A DNA stretch of 64,000 nucleotides, taken from the NCBI GenBank assembly GCA_030266325.1, contig JAJDHT010000003.1:1-64000 (forward strand), in the 5' to 3' direction. The notes under the pieces were generated by a model, which had not been told where the DNA came from, did not search any database, and saw only the letters and a list, made by a program, of their open reading frames with translations. The translations under genes and the position numbers were made by a program. Below are positions 29,171 through 40,275 of the stretch, piece after piece (position 1 is the first letter of the stretch; every line of letters begins with the position of its first letter). The DNA comes from Ruminococcaceae bacterium OttesenSCG-928-I18 (GTDB lineage: Bacteria; Bacillota; Clostridia; Oscillospirales; Ruminococcaceae).

Positions 29171-29198
29171 GGAAGTCTCCTGTAATGAACATAGGGTG

Positions 29199-30380
29199 TC
29201 AGCTGAGTTTTTCGAGGACAGTTTGTAAGATGGAGAGCCCCTCTTTGAGCTCTTCCTTGCTGATGATGAGCGGCGGCAGCAGCCGAAGGCGACTTTTTGC
29301 AAGCAGGCAGAGCAGACCGCGGTTTTGGGCTTCCTCGCGCACGGACGCCGCCGTGATGGGAGGGGCAAAGCTGAGCCCCCACATGAGGCCTGCGCCGCTC
29401 ACCTGTGTCACAGAGGGCAGGGCGGCAAGCTGCTTATGAAACCACTGGCCCTTCTCCGCAACATCCTCCAAAAAGGCTTCATCCAGGCGGTCCATAACCA
29501 CGTTGGCGCCGGCGCAGCAGATGGGGTTCATGCCGAAGGTGGTGCCGTGTTCCCCTTTACCAAGGCTGTCGCTGCAGGTGTCGCGGAACAGCACGGCCCC
29601 GATGGGCAGGCCGCTGCCAAGCCCCTTTGCCAGGGTGACGATGTCAGGGTGCAGCCCATAGAGGCTGCTTGCGAGGAAATGCCCCGTGCGCCCAACGCCT
29701 GTTTGAATTTCGTCTGCGATGATCAGGATGTCTCTGGGGCGGCAGACCGACTCGATCATCTCCATATATTCTTTGTCGAAAGGAAGCACCCCCCCTTCCC
29801 CCTGAATCGGCTCGATCATCAGCGCACACACGTCCGGCCCCAATGCGGTGGCCAAAGCCGTGGCGTCCCCCGCGGGGATGTGCCGAAAACCAGGCACCAT
29901 CGGGTCAAAGTCCTTTTGCAGTTCGGTTTGGCCGGTGGCGCTCAGGGCAGCCATCGTACGCCCATGGAAGGAATTGGTGATGCTGAGGATGGTGCTGCGG
30001 TCCTTCCCGTATTTTTTTCTGGAGTATTTCCTGGCGGCCTTGATCGCTCCCTCGTTTGCCTCGGCACCGCTGTTGGCAAAAAAGACCTTGTCCATACCCG
30101 TGCGCTCGCACAGTTTTTTTGCCAGGAGGGCGCCCGGCTGTGTATAGAAGAGGTTGGAGGTGTGCTGCAAAAGCCCAGCCTGTTTACACACGGCCGCCGC
30201 CCATTCATCGTCACACCAGCCAAGGCTGTTCACCCCGATACCCGCGGTGAAATCGAGATAGGTTTTGCCCTCGGCATCCTTGACACGGCAGCCTTTGCCC
30301 TCGGTGAGGCACAGGCCGAACCGCCCATAGGTGGGCATAATATATTGTTCATCCAGATGTTTGGTTTCCGCAAAAGTCAT
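29199..30380 (-). CDS. argD: Acetylornithine aminotransferase
   Basis: YIMPTYGRFGLCLTEGKGCRVKDAEGKTYLDFTAGIGVNSLGW...; ADEIQTGVGRTG; operon context. Confidence 0.93.
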   Translation of the reverse strand: MTFAETKHLDEQYIMPTYGRFGLCLTEGKGCRVKDAEGKTYLDFTAGIGVNSLGWCDDEWAAAVCKQAGLLQHTSNLFYTQPGALLAKKLCERTGMDKVFFANSGAEANEGAIKAARKYSRKKYGKDRSTILSITNSFHGRTMAALSATGQTELQKDFDPMVPGFRHIPAGDATALATALGPDVCALMIEPIQGEGGVLPFDKEYMEMIESVCRPRDILIIADEIQTGVGRTGHFLASSLYGLHPDIVTLAKGLGSGLPIGAVLFRDTCSDSLGKGEHGTTFGMNPICCAGANVVMDRLDEAFLEDVAEKGQWFHKQLAALPSVTQVSGAGLMWGLSFAPPITAASVREEAQNRGLLCLLAKSRLRLLPPLIISKEELKEGLSILQTVLEKLS

Positions 30381-30392
30381 TATGGACTCCTC

Positions 30393-31271
30393 CTATTTCA
30401 GGTCCTTGGCAGCATAGAACAATGTACCGCTGCCGCGTACAGAGAATATTTCCAAAAGAATCGAGTGTGGGATGCGACCGTCGATGATGACAGCTTCGCC
30501 CACCCCTTTCGTCAGCGCCTCCACACAACCCATAATTTTGGGGATCATACCCCCCTCGATCACACCCATTTCGATGAGATCGGGCACTTCCCCCACCTCC
30601 ACGTTTGTGATGAGCGAAGAAGGGTCGTTTTTGTTCATTAAGAGCCCCGCCACGTCGGTCATGTTGACCAGCTTTGTGGCCCCGAGCGCGATGGCGATTT
30701 TGCAGGCGGCCGTGTCGGCATTGACATTGTAGGGGGTGCCGTCTTCCCCCACGCCGATGGTGGCAATGACAGGGATAAAGCCGGAATCGAGCGCAAAGCG
30801 GAGCAGAGTGGTGCGCACCTTGACGATTTCACCCACATAACCAAGGTCTTTTTGGGGGTCCTGGCTCTCCAGCTTGCGGCAGGACAGGATGGCCCCGTCG
30901 ATGCCGCAGAGGCCGATGCCGCGGCCCTTCAAAAGGGCGACAAGGTCTTTGTTTACCTTCCCGGCGAGCACCTGCTGCACCACGGCCATCGTCTCTTCGT
31001 CCGTGACGCGAAGCCCCTCGATAAAGCGGCTCTCTTTCCCGATGCGGTCCAGGCCCTCTGATATTTCAGGGCCGCCCCCGTGGACGAGCACCACCCTCAC
31101 ACCGATCAAACTCAGCAGCGTCAGGTCGCTCATGACGGCGTCCTTGAGCTCGGCACTTGTCATGGCGCTTCCGCCATATTTCACGACGATGGTCTTGCCC
31201 TTATATTTTTGTATGTAGGGCATGGCCTCCTGCATTACCTCGGCCATGACGCCGATTCTGGGTTCTTCCAT
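30393..31271 (-). CDS. argB: Acetylglutamate kinase
   Basis: TIVVKYGGSAM...VVLVHGGGPEI...VNADTAACKIAIALGA...GGMIPK. Confidence 0.96.
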   Translation of the reverse strand: MEEPRIGVMAEVMQEAMPYIQKYKGKTIVVKYGGSAMTSAELKDAVMSDLTLLSLIGVRVVLVHGGGPEISEGLDRIGKESRFIEGLRVTDEETMAVVQQVLAGKVNKDLVALLKGRGIGLCGIDGAILSCRKLESQDPQKDLGYVGEIVKVRTTLLRFALDSGFIPVIATIGVGEDGTPYNVNADTAACKIAIALGATKLVNMTDVAGLLMNKNDPSSLITNVEVGEVPDLIEMGVIEGGMIPKIMGCVEALTKGVGEAVIIDGRIPHSILLEIFSVRGSGTLFYAAKDLK

Positions 31272-31305
31272 AGCGCGGTTCTCTCCTTATCGTGGCAGGG
31301 GGTGT

Positions 31306-32526
31306 TTAGGTCCGGTAGTCCCCGTTGATTTTCACATAGTCATAGGTCAGGTCGCATCCCCAGGCGGTGCCGCTCTCCGTTCCGGATTGCAGGTCGATGA
31401 GCAGCTGCAACTCGTCTTCGGCAAGGATACGAGAGGCCTCTTCCTCGCTGAAAGGGCGGTGGGTGGCGTTTTCGCAGACAAGCACCTCCCCCGCGCTGCT
31501 TTTCAGAATCAGCGAGACTTTGTCCACGGGGAAATCCCCCTCGGTGTAGCCGATGGCGCAGAGAACCCGCCCCCAATTGGCATCTTCGCCAAACATGGCG
31601 GTCTTGCAAAGGTCGCTTGAGACGACCGTCTTTGCAACGCGCCTGGCGATCTCACCGCTGGGGGCACCGTTCACATGACACTCCAGCAGCTTCGTAGCTC
31701 CTTCGCCGTCTGCGGCGAGGGCACGGCACATCTTTACACAGATTGTGTGCAGCACCTCACGGAAGGTTTGATACTCACCGCTTGTCTCTTCGATGGGCTG
31801 GTTGCCCGCAAGGCCGCTGGCAAGAATGCTGACCATGTCATTCGTGGAGGTATCCCCGTCGATATAAAGCTGGTTAAAACTGTGGAGGATCTCCGCCTGC
31901 AGGGCCTGTTCCAGCAGGTCGCTGCCGATGGCCACGTCGGTGGTGAGGAAGACAAGCATGGTGGCCATGTTCGGGTTGATCATGCCACTGCCCTTGCCAA
32001 TGGCGCCGATGTGGCAGGTTTTCCCCCCGAGGGAAAATTCGTAGGCAAACTCCTTGTGTTTTGTGTCGGTCGTCAGGATGGCGTCTGCCGCGTCGGTGCT
32101 GCCCTCCCGGCGGAGAGCGGCGGCCAGCTTCGGCAGCCCCTTTTCGAACGGGGCGGTGGAAAGGGGCTGGCCGATGACCCCTGTGGAGGCGATGATAAAG
32201 TCTTCGGGCCGCAGGCCGGTTGCCTCGGCGGCCAGGTTACAGCAGGTTTGCGCGATGGCGGGGCCGTCGGGGTTACAGGTGTTCGCGTTGCCGCTGTTGC
32301 AGAGGATGGCCTTGGCTTTGCCGTCGGCCAGATGTTTCTGCGTGAGGTGGATCGGCGCGCCTTTCACCTTGTTTTGTGTATAGACAGCGGCGGCGTGGCA
32401 CGCTACGGAGCTCACAATGAGGGCGATGTCCGGTTTACTAGTGTTGTTCCGAATGCCGCAGTGCGCACCCGAGGCCATAAACCCTTCGGCGGCGCAGATA
32501 CCGCCGGGTATTTTTTTATATTTCAT
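31306..32526 (-). CDS. argJ: Bifunctional ornithine acetyltransferase / N-acetylglutamate synthase
   Basis: AAVYTQNKVKGAPIHLT...MINPNMATMLVFLTTDVAI...IDGDTSTNDMVSILASG. Confidence 0.96.
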   Translation of the reverse strand: MKYKKIPGGICAAEGFMASGAHCGIRNNTSKPDIALIVSSVACHAAAVYTQNKVKGAPIHLTQKHLADGKAKAILCNSGNANTCNPDGPAIAQTCCNLAAEATGLRPEDFIIASTGVIGQPLSTAPFEKGLPKLAAALRREGSTDAADAILTTDTKHKEFAYEFSLGGKTCHIGAIGKGSGMINPNMATMLVFLTTDVAIGSDLLEQALQAEILHSFNQLYIDGDTSTNDMVSILASGLAGNQPIEETSGEYQTFREVLHTICVKMCRALAADGEGATKLLECHVNGAPSGEIARRVAKTVVSSDLCKTAMFGEDANWGRVLCAIGYTEGDFPVDKVSLILKSSAGEVLVCENATHRPFSEEEASRILAEDELQLLIDLQSGTESGTAWGCDLTYDYVKINGDYRT

Positions 32527-32548
32527 CAGAAAAGAGATCCTTTCATTT

Positions 32549-32562
32549 TGTATATTTATACA
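32549..32562. promoter_or_regulatory. Candidate ArgR box near argJ start
   Basis: TGTATA TT TATACA palindrome. Confidence 0.35.
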
Positions 32563-32581
32563 GAGACTATCCGGTCGATGT

Positions 32582-33535
32582 TTAGAGCACAAGCCCCGAG
32601 GTCTCGGGCAGGCCCAGCATGAGGTTCATGCACTGAATTGCCGCCCCGCTGGCCCCCTTGCCCAGATTGTCAAAACGGGCGGCAAGCAGGATTTGCTCTG
32701 GATTACCCAGCGTGAATATTTCCAGCGTGTCCCGCCCGGCCATCCCTTTGGCGCTGAGCGTGCCGTCTTCGGGTAATTCACCGGCTTCGTGTACGGTAAA
32801 CAGGGGCTCGTCGGCATAGTATTGGGCATAAAGGGCGGCGAGGTCCTCGCCGCTTCGGTGCCTCGCGGAGAAACTGTGCATCGGAAGGGAGAGGTAAACC
32901 AGCATCCCGCAATAATAATCATCAACGACGGGGCAAAAAAGTGGGGGAGAAGGCAGCTTTGCAACGGCCTGCATTTCGGGGAGGTGCTTGTGCTGCAACC
33001 CGAGGGCATAGAGGCGGGGCGCGTTGTAGCTTTCGGGTTTGTCCGGCCCCTCGTAGGCGGCAATCATTTTCTTCCCGCCGCCCGAATAGCCCGTAAGGGA
33101 GTGGCACACAAGCGGTACATTTTTGGGCAGAACCCCCTGCTCCACCAAGGGCACGGTAAGCGCCAGAAAACCGGTTGCGTGGCAGCCGGGCACACAGACG
33201 CGCGAGGCAGCATGAACTTCTTTTCTTCGCGCAGACAGTTCGGGAAAGCCATACACCCAGTCCGGGTGGGTTCTGTAGGCGGTGCTTGTGTCGCATATGC
33301 GGGTGTGGGGGCTTGCCAGCTCCACGATTTCCCTGGAGGCGTGGTCGGGCAGGCAAAGGATGGACAGGTCGGCTTCCTCCATGGCGTGCAGGCGGGAGGG
33401 CAGGTCTTTTCTCTGCGCTTCGCCCAGCGTGAGGATGCTCAGATCCTGCCGGTCGGCCAGGCGCTCACGGATGCGCAGCCCCGTGGTGCCTTCGGCACCA
33501 TCGATAAACACCTTTTTTTCCGCCACATGGCTCAC
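32582..33535 (-). CDS. argC: N-acetyl-gamma-glutamyl-phosphate reductase (short type)
   Basis: VFIDGAEGTTGLRIRERLADR...VPGCHATGFLALTVPLV...SLTGYSGGGKKMI; GTG start ambiguous (33535 or a downstream GTG). Confidence 0.93.
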   Translation of the reverse strand: MSHVAEKKVFIDGAEGTTGLRIRERLADRQDLSILTLGEAQRKDLPSRLHAMEEADLSILCLPDHASREIVELASPHTRICDTSTAYRTHPDWVYGFPELSARRKEVHAASRVCVPGCHATGFLALTVPLVEQGVLPKNVPLVCHSLTGYSGGGKKMIAAYEGPDKPESYNAPRLYALGLQHKHLPEMQAVAKLPSPPLFCPVVDDYYCGMLVYLSLPMHSFSARHRSGEDLAALYAQYYADEPLFTVHEAGELPEDGTLSAKGMAGRDTLEIFTLGNPEQILLAARFDNLGKGASGAAIQCMNLMLGLPETSGLVL

Positions 33536-33548
33536 CTCCTGTTGGAAT

Positions 33549-33566
33549 TATACAAGTATTTGTATA
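33549..33566. promoter_or_regulatory. Candidate ArgR box upstream of argC
   Basis: 18-bp palindrome TATACAA GTAT TTGTATA upstream of the arg operon. Confidence 0.45.
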
Positions 33567-33636
33567 TTATACAGAATTGGTTGCATAAAAGCAAGCGATT
33601 ATTGAATATTTATTAATTGTGAAAAAAACATAATGA

Positions 33637-33672
33637 AAGCGCCAGCCGGGCAAACCTGCCCGCCGGCGCTTC
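33637..33672 (-). terminator. Intrinsic terminator downstream of the DUF2179/DUF5698 gene
   Basis: Minus strand AAGCGCCGGCGGGCAGGTTTGCCCGGCTGGCGCTTTC then T-rich. Confidence 0.65.
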
Positions 33673-33679
33673 CAAAACC

Positions 33680-34189
33680 TTATTTCATGAATCCGTTTCG
33701 CAGGTGGCGGACATCGTTCACCGTGATTAAGGCGGTGGGACACAGGTTTTTGATCAGGCTGATGGCCTCCTGCTGACATTTGCGTTTGAGGAAAATCATC
33801 AGCACATTGACAGGCCCGTCTTTACCCTCGCCGTGCATGGTCGTGACGCCAAAACCCTGCTCGCGCATCTCGTGGCTGACTTCTTCCGTTTTGCTTTCAC
33901 CGACGACAACCTGGATGCAAGCCATGCCGATGGCCAGTTTGTTTTCGAGAATGACGCCGCAATAGTTGCCGAGGGCATAGGCCAGGCAATATACCACCAC
34001 CTTGATGGGGTCCTCTGTGATGGTTTGCAGCACGTTGCTGACGACCAGAATCCACAGCAGTACCTCGAAAAAGGCGATGAAAGCGCCTTTGGCCTTCTCG
34101 CCTCGCACGATGAGAACATTTCGGACCGTGGCGAGAGATACCTCTACCAGCTTTGCGGTAAAGATAAGAAAATAACCCAAAATTGCCAT
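33680..34189 (-). CDS. DUF2179/DUF5698 (UPF0316) membrane protein
   Basis: FTAKLVEVSLATVRNVLIVRGEKAKGAFIAFFEVLLWILVVSNVL; C-terminal EMREQGFGVTTMHGEGKDGPVNVLMIFLKRK. Confidence 0.8.
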   Translation of the reverse strand: MAILGYFLIFTAKLVEVSLATVRNVLIVRGEKAKGAFIAFFEVLLWILVVSNVLQTITEDPIKVVVYCLAYALGNYCGVILENKLAIGMACIQVVVGESKTEEVSHEMREQGFGVTTMHGEGKDGPVNVLMIFLKRKCQQEAISLIKNLCPTALITVNDVRHLRNGFMK

Positions 34190-34345
34190 AATATCGCCTC
34201 TCCTAAAGCCTGGATGGCTGGGGCGAACCCCCGGCCAAAATGTGAATGCTTAAGTTCAGTATAGAACCGAAGCAGGCAAATGACAACGGTGCAAATGAGA
34301 GGTTTTTAACACATTTTCCTCTTCTTTTCTGTCTATAATGAAAAG

Positions 34346-34372
34346 AAAAGACGCCTCTGCAAGAGGCGCCCT
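34346..34372 (-). terminator. Intrinsic terminator downstream of the NCS2 permease
   Basis: Minus strand GGCGCCTCTTGCAGAGGCGTCTTTTCTTTT. Confidence 0.7.
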
Positions 34373-34385
34373 TTGGCAAGCATTT

Positions 34386-35777
<1,392 letters not shown>

Positions 35778-35992
35778 TGTGATTCCCCCTTTCCAAAATG
35801 TACTACCTGTATTATATGAACATGCCCTGATGCAAACCCCCATCAGAACATGCGAAAGCGCGGTGTTTCGCTTTAGATATTTTCGCCGAAAACACGACAG
35901 GATCTTTTCGAAAAACACAAAATATGGTATAATATAAGGTGAGACAAGGAAAAAGATACAAATGTATCCTGACTGGAAAAGAGGTGAGTGTT

Positions 35993-37087
35993 TTGAAACT
36001 AATCTTGGCGGAAGAGCTGGAAAGCGGCATGACTTTGGCCCAGGACCTGTTTCTTTCGGAAGACGACGCCTCGCCTTTTATTAGCCGCGGAATCATACTG
36101 AATGACTATGTGATAGAGAAAATCAAAAAAAGAGGGTTTCGAAACGCCTACGTAGAGAACGCCTCCGGCGAAAAGGAAGAGAGAGCAAGCACTCCTCAAT
36201 CACTGCCGGTTTTAGACCCCGAACTGCGGGATGAAGCGCTGGACACCCTGGAGGACATGTTCACGACGTTCAGCAGTGAAGATGTGCATGAGGCAGCGGT
36301 ACAGGTGGTGAAACGTCTGGACAAAGTGGTGGACCAGATGGTGGATTCCATCCTGAGCGAACGCAACGCCCTTGTCAACATCAATGATCTGAAAAGCTAC
36401 GACGACTACACCTATCACCATTCGCTGAGCGTCGCCGTGTTGGCGCTTTCTATGGGACATCGCCTGGGATATAACCACAAAAGGCTGAACGAGCTTGGCA
36501 TGTGTGCGATGATGCACGATATTGGAAAAACGGCCATTCCCGTTGAAATCATCCGCAAAACCACGCGCCTTGACAGCAACGAACTCAATTTGATTAAAAC
36601 GCACTCGACGGCGGGGTACAGCTACCTGACGAAAGCCAATATTGGAAACGAGGACATTTGGCAGGGAGTCCTGGGCCACCACGAGAAGATGGACGGCACG
36701 GGGTATCCCTATGGCTTAAAGGGCAAAGATATCTCCGAATGGAGCCGGATCATCTCTGTTGCCGATGTCTATGACGCGCTGACCTCGAACCGTCCTTACC
36801 GCAAACCCATGGAACCTGCAGAAGCGATCGAGTATATCATGGGGGGTTCGGGTTCATCTTTTGATTTTGACATGGTACAGGCATTGGTGAAAAAAATCGA
36901 CCTCTATCCGGTGGGAAGCAGGGTAGAGCTCTCAAATGGAAAATTTGCGGAAGTGGTGGACAATGAAAACCAGATGAGACCGATCATCCGCATAGAGGAT
37001 ACGGGGGAGGTGCTGGATCTGTTCCGAGACCGCAGCTGCCTGTCCATTGTGATCAAGAGAATTGTGGATGAGACCGTTCTCTCTTAA
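35993..37087 (+). CDS. HD-GYP domain protein (putative c-di-GMP phosphodiesterase)
   Basis: HHSLSVAVLALSMG...MMHDIGKTAIP...GHHEKMDGTGYPYGLKG; TTG start preceded by GAGGTGAG. Confidence 0.92.
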   Translation: MKLILAEELESGMTLAQDLFLSEDDASPFISRGIILNDYVIEKIKKRGFRNAYVENASGEKEERASTPQSLPVLDPELRDEALDTLEDMFTTFSSEDVHEAAVQVVKRLDKVVDQMVDSILSERNALVNINDLKSYDDYTYHHSLSVAVLALSMGHRLGYNHKRLNELGMCAMMHDIGKTAIPVEIIRKTTRLDSNELNLIKTHSTAGYSYLTKANIGNEDIWQGVLGHHEKMDGTGYPYGLKGKDISEWSRIISVADVYDALTSNRPYRKPMEPAEAIEYIMGGSGSSFDFDMVQALVKKIDLYPVGSRVELSNGKFAEVVDNENQMRPIIRIEDTGEVLDLFRDRSCLSIVIKRIVDETVLS

Positions 37088-37214
37088 CACAAAACAGTAT
37101 ACCATATTTAGTGGGTCTCGTCTAGAAATATCCGGAAAAAACAAACGAATGTAAAGGTATTTTTGGTTGCATCTGCAGAATGCAAAGAACTGGTTATCTA
37201 TAAAATCAAAACGC

Positions 37215-37253
37215 GCCGCACAACGGTTTGGCTCCGTTATGCGGCATTTTTTT
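37215..37253 (+). terminator. Intrinsic terminator after the HD-GYP gene
   Basis: GCCGCACAACGG ... CCGTTATGCGGC ATTTTTTT. Confidence 0.8.
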
Positions 37254-37264
37254 CTGTGATATGG

Positions 37265-38890
37265 CTACAGGTTGCCAAAGACAAGGTCGCCCTCTTTATT
37301 CATATAAACCGTGGTATTGTACCGGGTCTCTGTACAACTGATGTTAAGGGTTCCAATATTGATCCTCGTGGGTGGATAGAGTGTCTTTGCGGAAACGGTG
37401 GAATTGCCCGAAGCGTTCATTTTGTCTTCGATCTCTTTTATGGCGGCGGTCAGTTGCTCCCGCTTCTTTTCGGTGATGGGAAGAGTGAGTTTTGTACGCT
37501 GCAGCAACTGGATCCTCTCCTGAGGGATCTCGCGTTCCTGCGCAATCATCTTTTCTATATACACAGTATTCTTCTGCATTTCATCGATGTGCTTCGTCAC
37601 GTCCGTCAGCTGGTCCACATATTTTTTTCGCTCCTTTAAAAGACTTGGGGTAATACCCACAGTGATGTTGGTGGGCGTGTTGGATTCATTGCCGATGACT
37701 TTTGCCTTGACGGAGCCGAGCGCGGTTACCTTGCCGCCGCAGATGATCCCGTGCTTTTCGGTGACGAGAATATCACCTTCGCATTCGACGGTGCTGTTGA
37801 TGATAGAACCCGAGGTGATGTTTTCTCCCGCACGCACAATGCTATTTTCGATAAACCCGGCCTCGATGGATTTTCCGGCAGTGACCTCGGCCTTGCCGGT
37901 GCCGTTGATCCCTTTTTCAATCGTAATATTGCCCTTGGCCTCCAAAACGACATTGCCTACCCGGCCGTGCAGAAAAATATTACCTCCCGAGTGAATTTCA
38001 AAACCGTCCGCCATATCGCCGTTGACCTGTACGTCGCCAGAAAAGGCGATGTTGCCGACATCATAATCGATGTCCTGCACACGATACACGGTGTCCACGG
38101 TGAAATGTCCGTTTCGGAAAACCAGGTTGCCGCCAACGGTGGTCTCCACCTTTTTTCCGTCAGGGGACAACCGGGTGCCCTCCCCAATGGGTGGGACGGC
38201 CCTCTGCCCCGAGCGGGGTTTCAGTGTTTTGCCTTGCACGCTGGTGCCTGGCATGCCCTCGCTGGGAGGATAGACCTCACAGATAACGGTTCCTGCCGGG
38301 AGGTCCGTGATGAGCCCCAGCTCCTTGTAGTCAACGGTTCCGTCTTCGTTTTCCAGCACGGTTGCTTCCATGGTGCGCGGGTATAACTCTTTACAAACCC
38401 CATCCTGCCCATCGCGTGGGGGAATGCCGCGCGCAATGACGATACTCTTGTCATAGGTGGGTTTCAGTAACTCTTCCAGTCCCTCTTCTTTGATGCCAAA
38501 CGAGATACCTGCCTTGGCAATTGCTTCACTCAGCATCTCTTTGCTCAGAGGTTGACCTTCCCCACTGGGGGCTTCTACAAGAATTTCAGCAGACAGTTGG
38601 GTCACATCAATCTGGACAAGAACTCTTGCGTCCCGGTTCTCCGTCTTTTCGCTGGAGGGCGCAACATTTTGCATATTTTCGCTGTCATTTGCGGACAGAT
38701 GGTCGGTTCCGGTGGCAAATGGATTGTCAGGTTTTGCGGCAGAGGAAGGTTCTGCCGGTGGGCTGACCGCGTCTTCTGCGGTGTCATCGGCAGCGTCGGT
38801 TTTCTCATAAATGCCCTTTTGCTTCAAAGGTTTTGAAAATATGCTTTCCTGTAGGTTGGAAAACAGGCCTCCCTTTTTTTCTTCACTCAT
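37265..38890 (-). CDS. FapA / DUF342 family protein
   Basis: IARGIPPRDGQDGVCKELYP...NIAFSGDVQVNGDMADGFEIHSGGNIFLHGRVGNVVLEAKGNITIEKGINGTGKAEVTAGKSIEAGFIENS. Confidence 0.85.
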   Translation of the reverse strand: MSEEKKGGLFSNLQESIFSKPLKQKGIYEKTDAADDTAEDAVSPPAEPSSAAKPDNPFATGTDHLSANDSENMQNVAPSSEKTENRDARVLVQIDVTQLSAEILVEAPSGEGQPLSKEMLSEAIAKAGISFGIKEEGLEELLKPTYDKSIVIARGIPPRDGQDGVCKELYPRTMEATVLENEDGTVDYKELGLITDLPAGTVICEVYPPSEGMPGTSVQGKTLKPRSGQRAVPPIGEGTRLSPDGKKVETTVGGNLVFRNGHFTVDTVYRVQDIDYDVGNIAFSGDVQVNGDMADGFEIHSGGNIFLHGRVGNVVLEAKGNITIEKGINGTGKAEVTAGKSIEAGFIENSIVRAGENITSGSIINSTVECEGDILVTEKHGIICGGKVTALGSVKAKVIGNESNTPTNITVGITPSLLKERKKYVDQLTDVTKHIDEMQKNTVYIEKMIAQEREIPQERIQLLQRTKLTLPITEKKREQLTAAIKEIEDKMNASGNSTVSAKTLYPPTRINIGTLNISCTETRYNTTVYMNKEGDLVFGNL

Positions 38891-38997
38891 GTACGTCCCC
38901 TTTGGTTGCGAAAAATCTCCCGATTCAAAAAAGGCCTTATTACTGCAAACAAACAAAAGAAATGAGAAACTGCAATAATCTGGAGAAATAAGAAGGA

Positions 38998-39026
38998 AAG
39001 AGCACCCGTTCCCGCCGGATGCTCCC
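38998..39026 (-). terminator. Intrinsic terminator downstream of cheD
   Basis: Minus strand GAGCATCCGGCGGGAACGGGTGCTC followed by TTTCCTTCTTATTT. Confidence 0.6.
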
Positions 39027-39044
39027 TTTCGGCAGGCCCCTTAC

Positions 39045-39530
39045 CTAACCGGTCCAAACGCCGCGCTTTGGGCTGCGGATGGTCATCATGAAATCGTCTG
39101 CATTAAAATAGAGCGTGCGGCCATAGTTTTCCCCCGTATCCGCTGTGATGATGGGAATGCGCAGACGCTGCAGCGTTGCCTTCACGGCTTCTACGTTTCT
39201 CGCGCCGATGTTGGCGATAGAGGCATTGCTCATAGAGGCAAACATCTGCGCGCCCCCGGCAATTTTTGCTTTCATGCGCGAGGGGTTTGCCCCAAGCGCC
39301 TCCATTTTCTTTACAAGCATGGGGATGGCGGTATCTGCAAATTTCATAGGGGTATTGTTTCCCGGTATCTGTGCAGAATTGGGCAGAAGAATATGGGAAA
39401 GCCCGGCCGCTTTTACGTTGGGGTCAAACAGACAGATGCCTACACAGGACCCAAGCGCAAAAGTGACAAGCGTATCCGGAGAACGCACCACATTTAAATC
39501 GGCTATACCTACGGAAACGGTGTTACTCAT
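39045..39530 (-). CDS. cheD: Chemoreceptor glutamine deamidase CheD
   Basis: TLVTFALGSCVGICLFDPNVKAAGLSHILLPNS...KIAGGAQMF. Confidence 0.94.
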   Translation of the reverse strand: MSNTVSVGIADLNVVRSPDTLVTFALGSCVGICLFDPNVKAAGLSHILLPNSAQIPGNNTPMKFADTAIPMLVKKMEALGANPSRMKAKIAGGAQMFASMSNASIANIGARNVEAVKATLQRLRIPIITADTGENYGRTLYFNADDFMMTIRSPKRGVWTG

Positions 39531-40150
39531 ACGCCTAACCCCAGTTTATCAATCAACCTGTCAAGAGAATCCACATCGGGTATAAGTAAAATATTACTGG
39601 CTTCGTCGGCTCCGGTACCTTCGAACTCATCTTCGATAAAAATAACCTTATCGCTGATGTTGGCAAAATGGATAGCGGGTACACTTAAGATCGAGCCGAT
39701 CATATCGATACAAATGTCAGGCGGAGAAATTTCGATGGTCATGCCCGAGATTTGGCTGATGGCGTTCACATAAGAAGCGGCCATGATGTTTCCAATTTCC
39801 TGCATAGCGGACAAACCCATGTCGTCCACCTCGGTGAAGCTGGCAAAACTTTGGCCAAGCAGAGAGTTGAGTACCATGTGGGAAAACTCTTCCTTCATCA
39901 GGAACATCATCATGCCGTTGACGTCCTGTGAAAGAGTGAGCATCATACCAACCATCAGGGACTCGGGTCCGCCCAGTTCCTGGGTTACGGTGTCATAATC
40001 GAGAAAACGGATTTTAGGTACCTGAATGTTGATGGGTTTCTGCAGCATGGCCGCAAGCGACGTTGCCGCATTACCCGTGCCGATGTTGGCAATTTCCCGC
40101 AGCATATCAACCTGCATGTTATTGAGGTCGTCATATGTTTGGATAGGCAT
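39527..40150 (-). CDS. cheC: CheY-P phosphatase CheC
   Basis: LREIANIGTGNAATSLAAML...LSAMQEIGNIMAASYVNAIS. Confidence 0.94.
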   Translation of the reverse strand: MPIQTYDDLNNMQVDMLREIANIGTGNAATSLAAMLQKPINIQVPKIRFLDYDTVTQELGGPESLMVGMMLTLSQDVNGMMMFLMKEEFSHMVLNSLLGQSFASFTEVDDMGLSAMQEIGNIMAASYVNAISQISGMTIEISPPDICIDMIGSILSVPAIHFANISDKVIFIEDEFEGTGADEASNILLIPDVDSLDRLIDKLGLGV

Positions 40151-40275
40151 ACTATCAATCTCCCAACCTTTTTCTATCCCCCGTCGAGCATACGATCCCT
40201 TGCCACCACTTTTTTATGGTCCTCCAAAAGTGCGGCCAGGCATCAAACTCCGGCCAAGCCGGAAGTTTAACTGTA

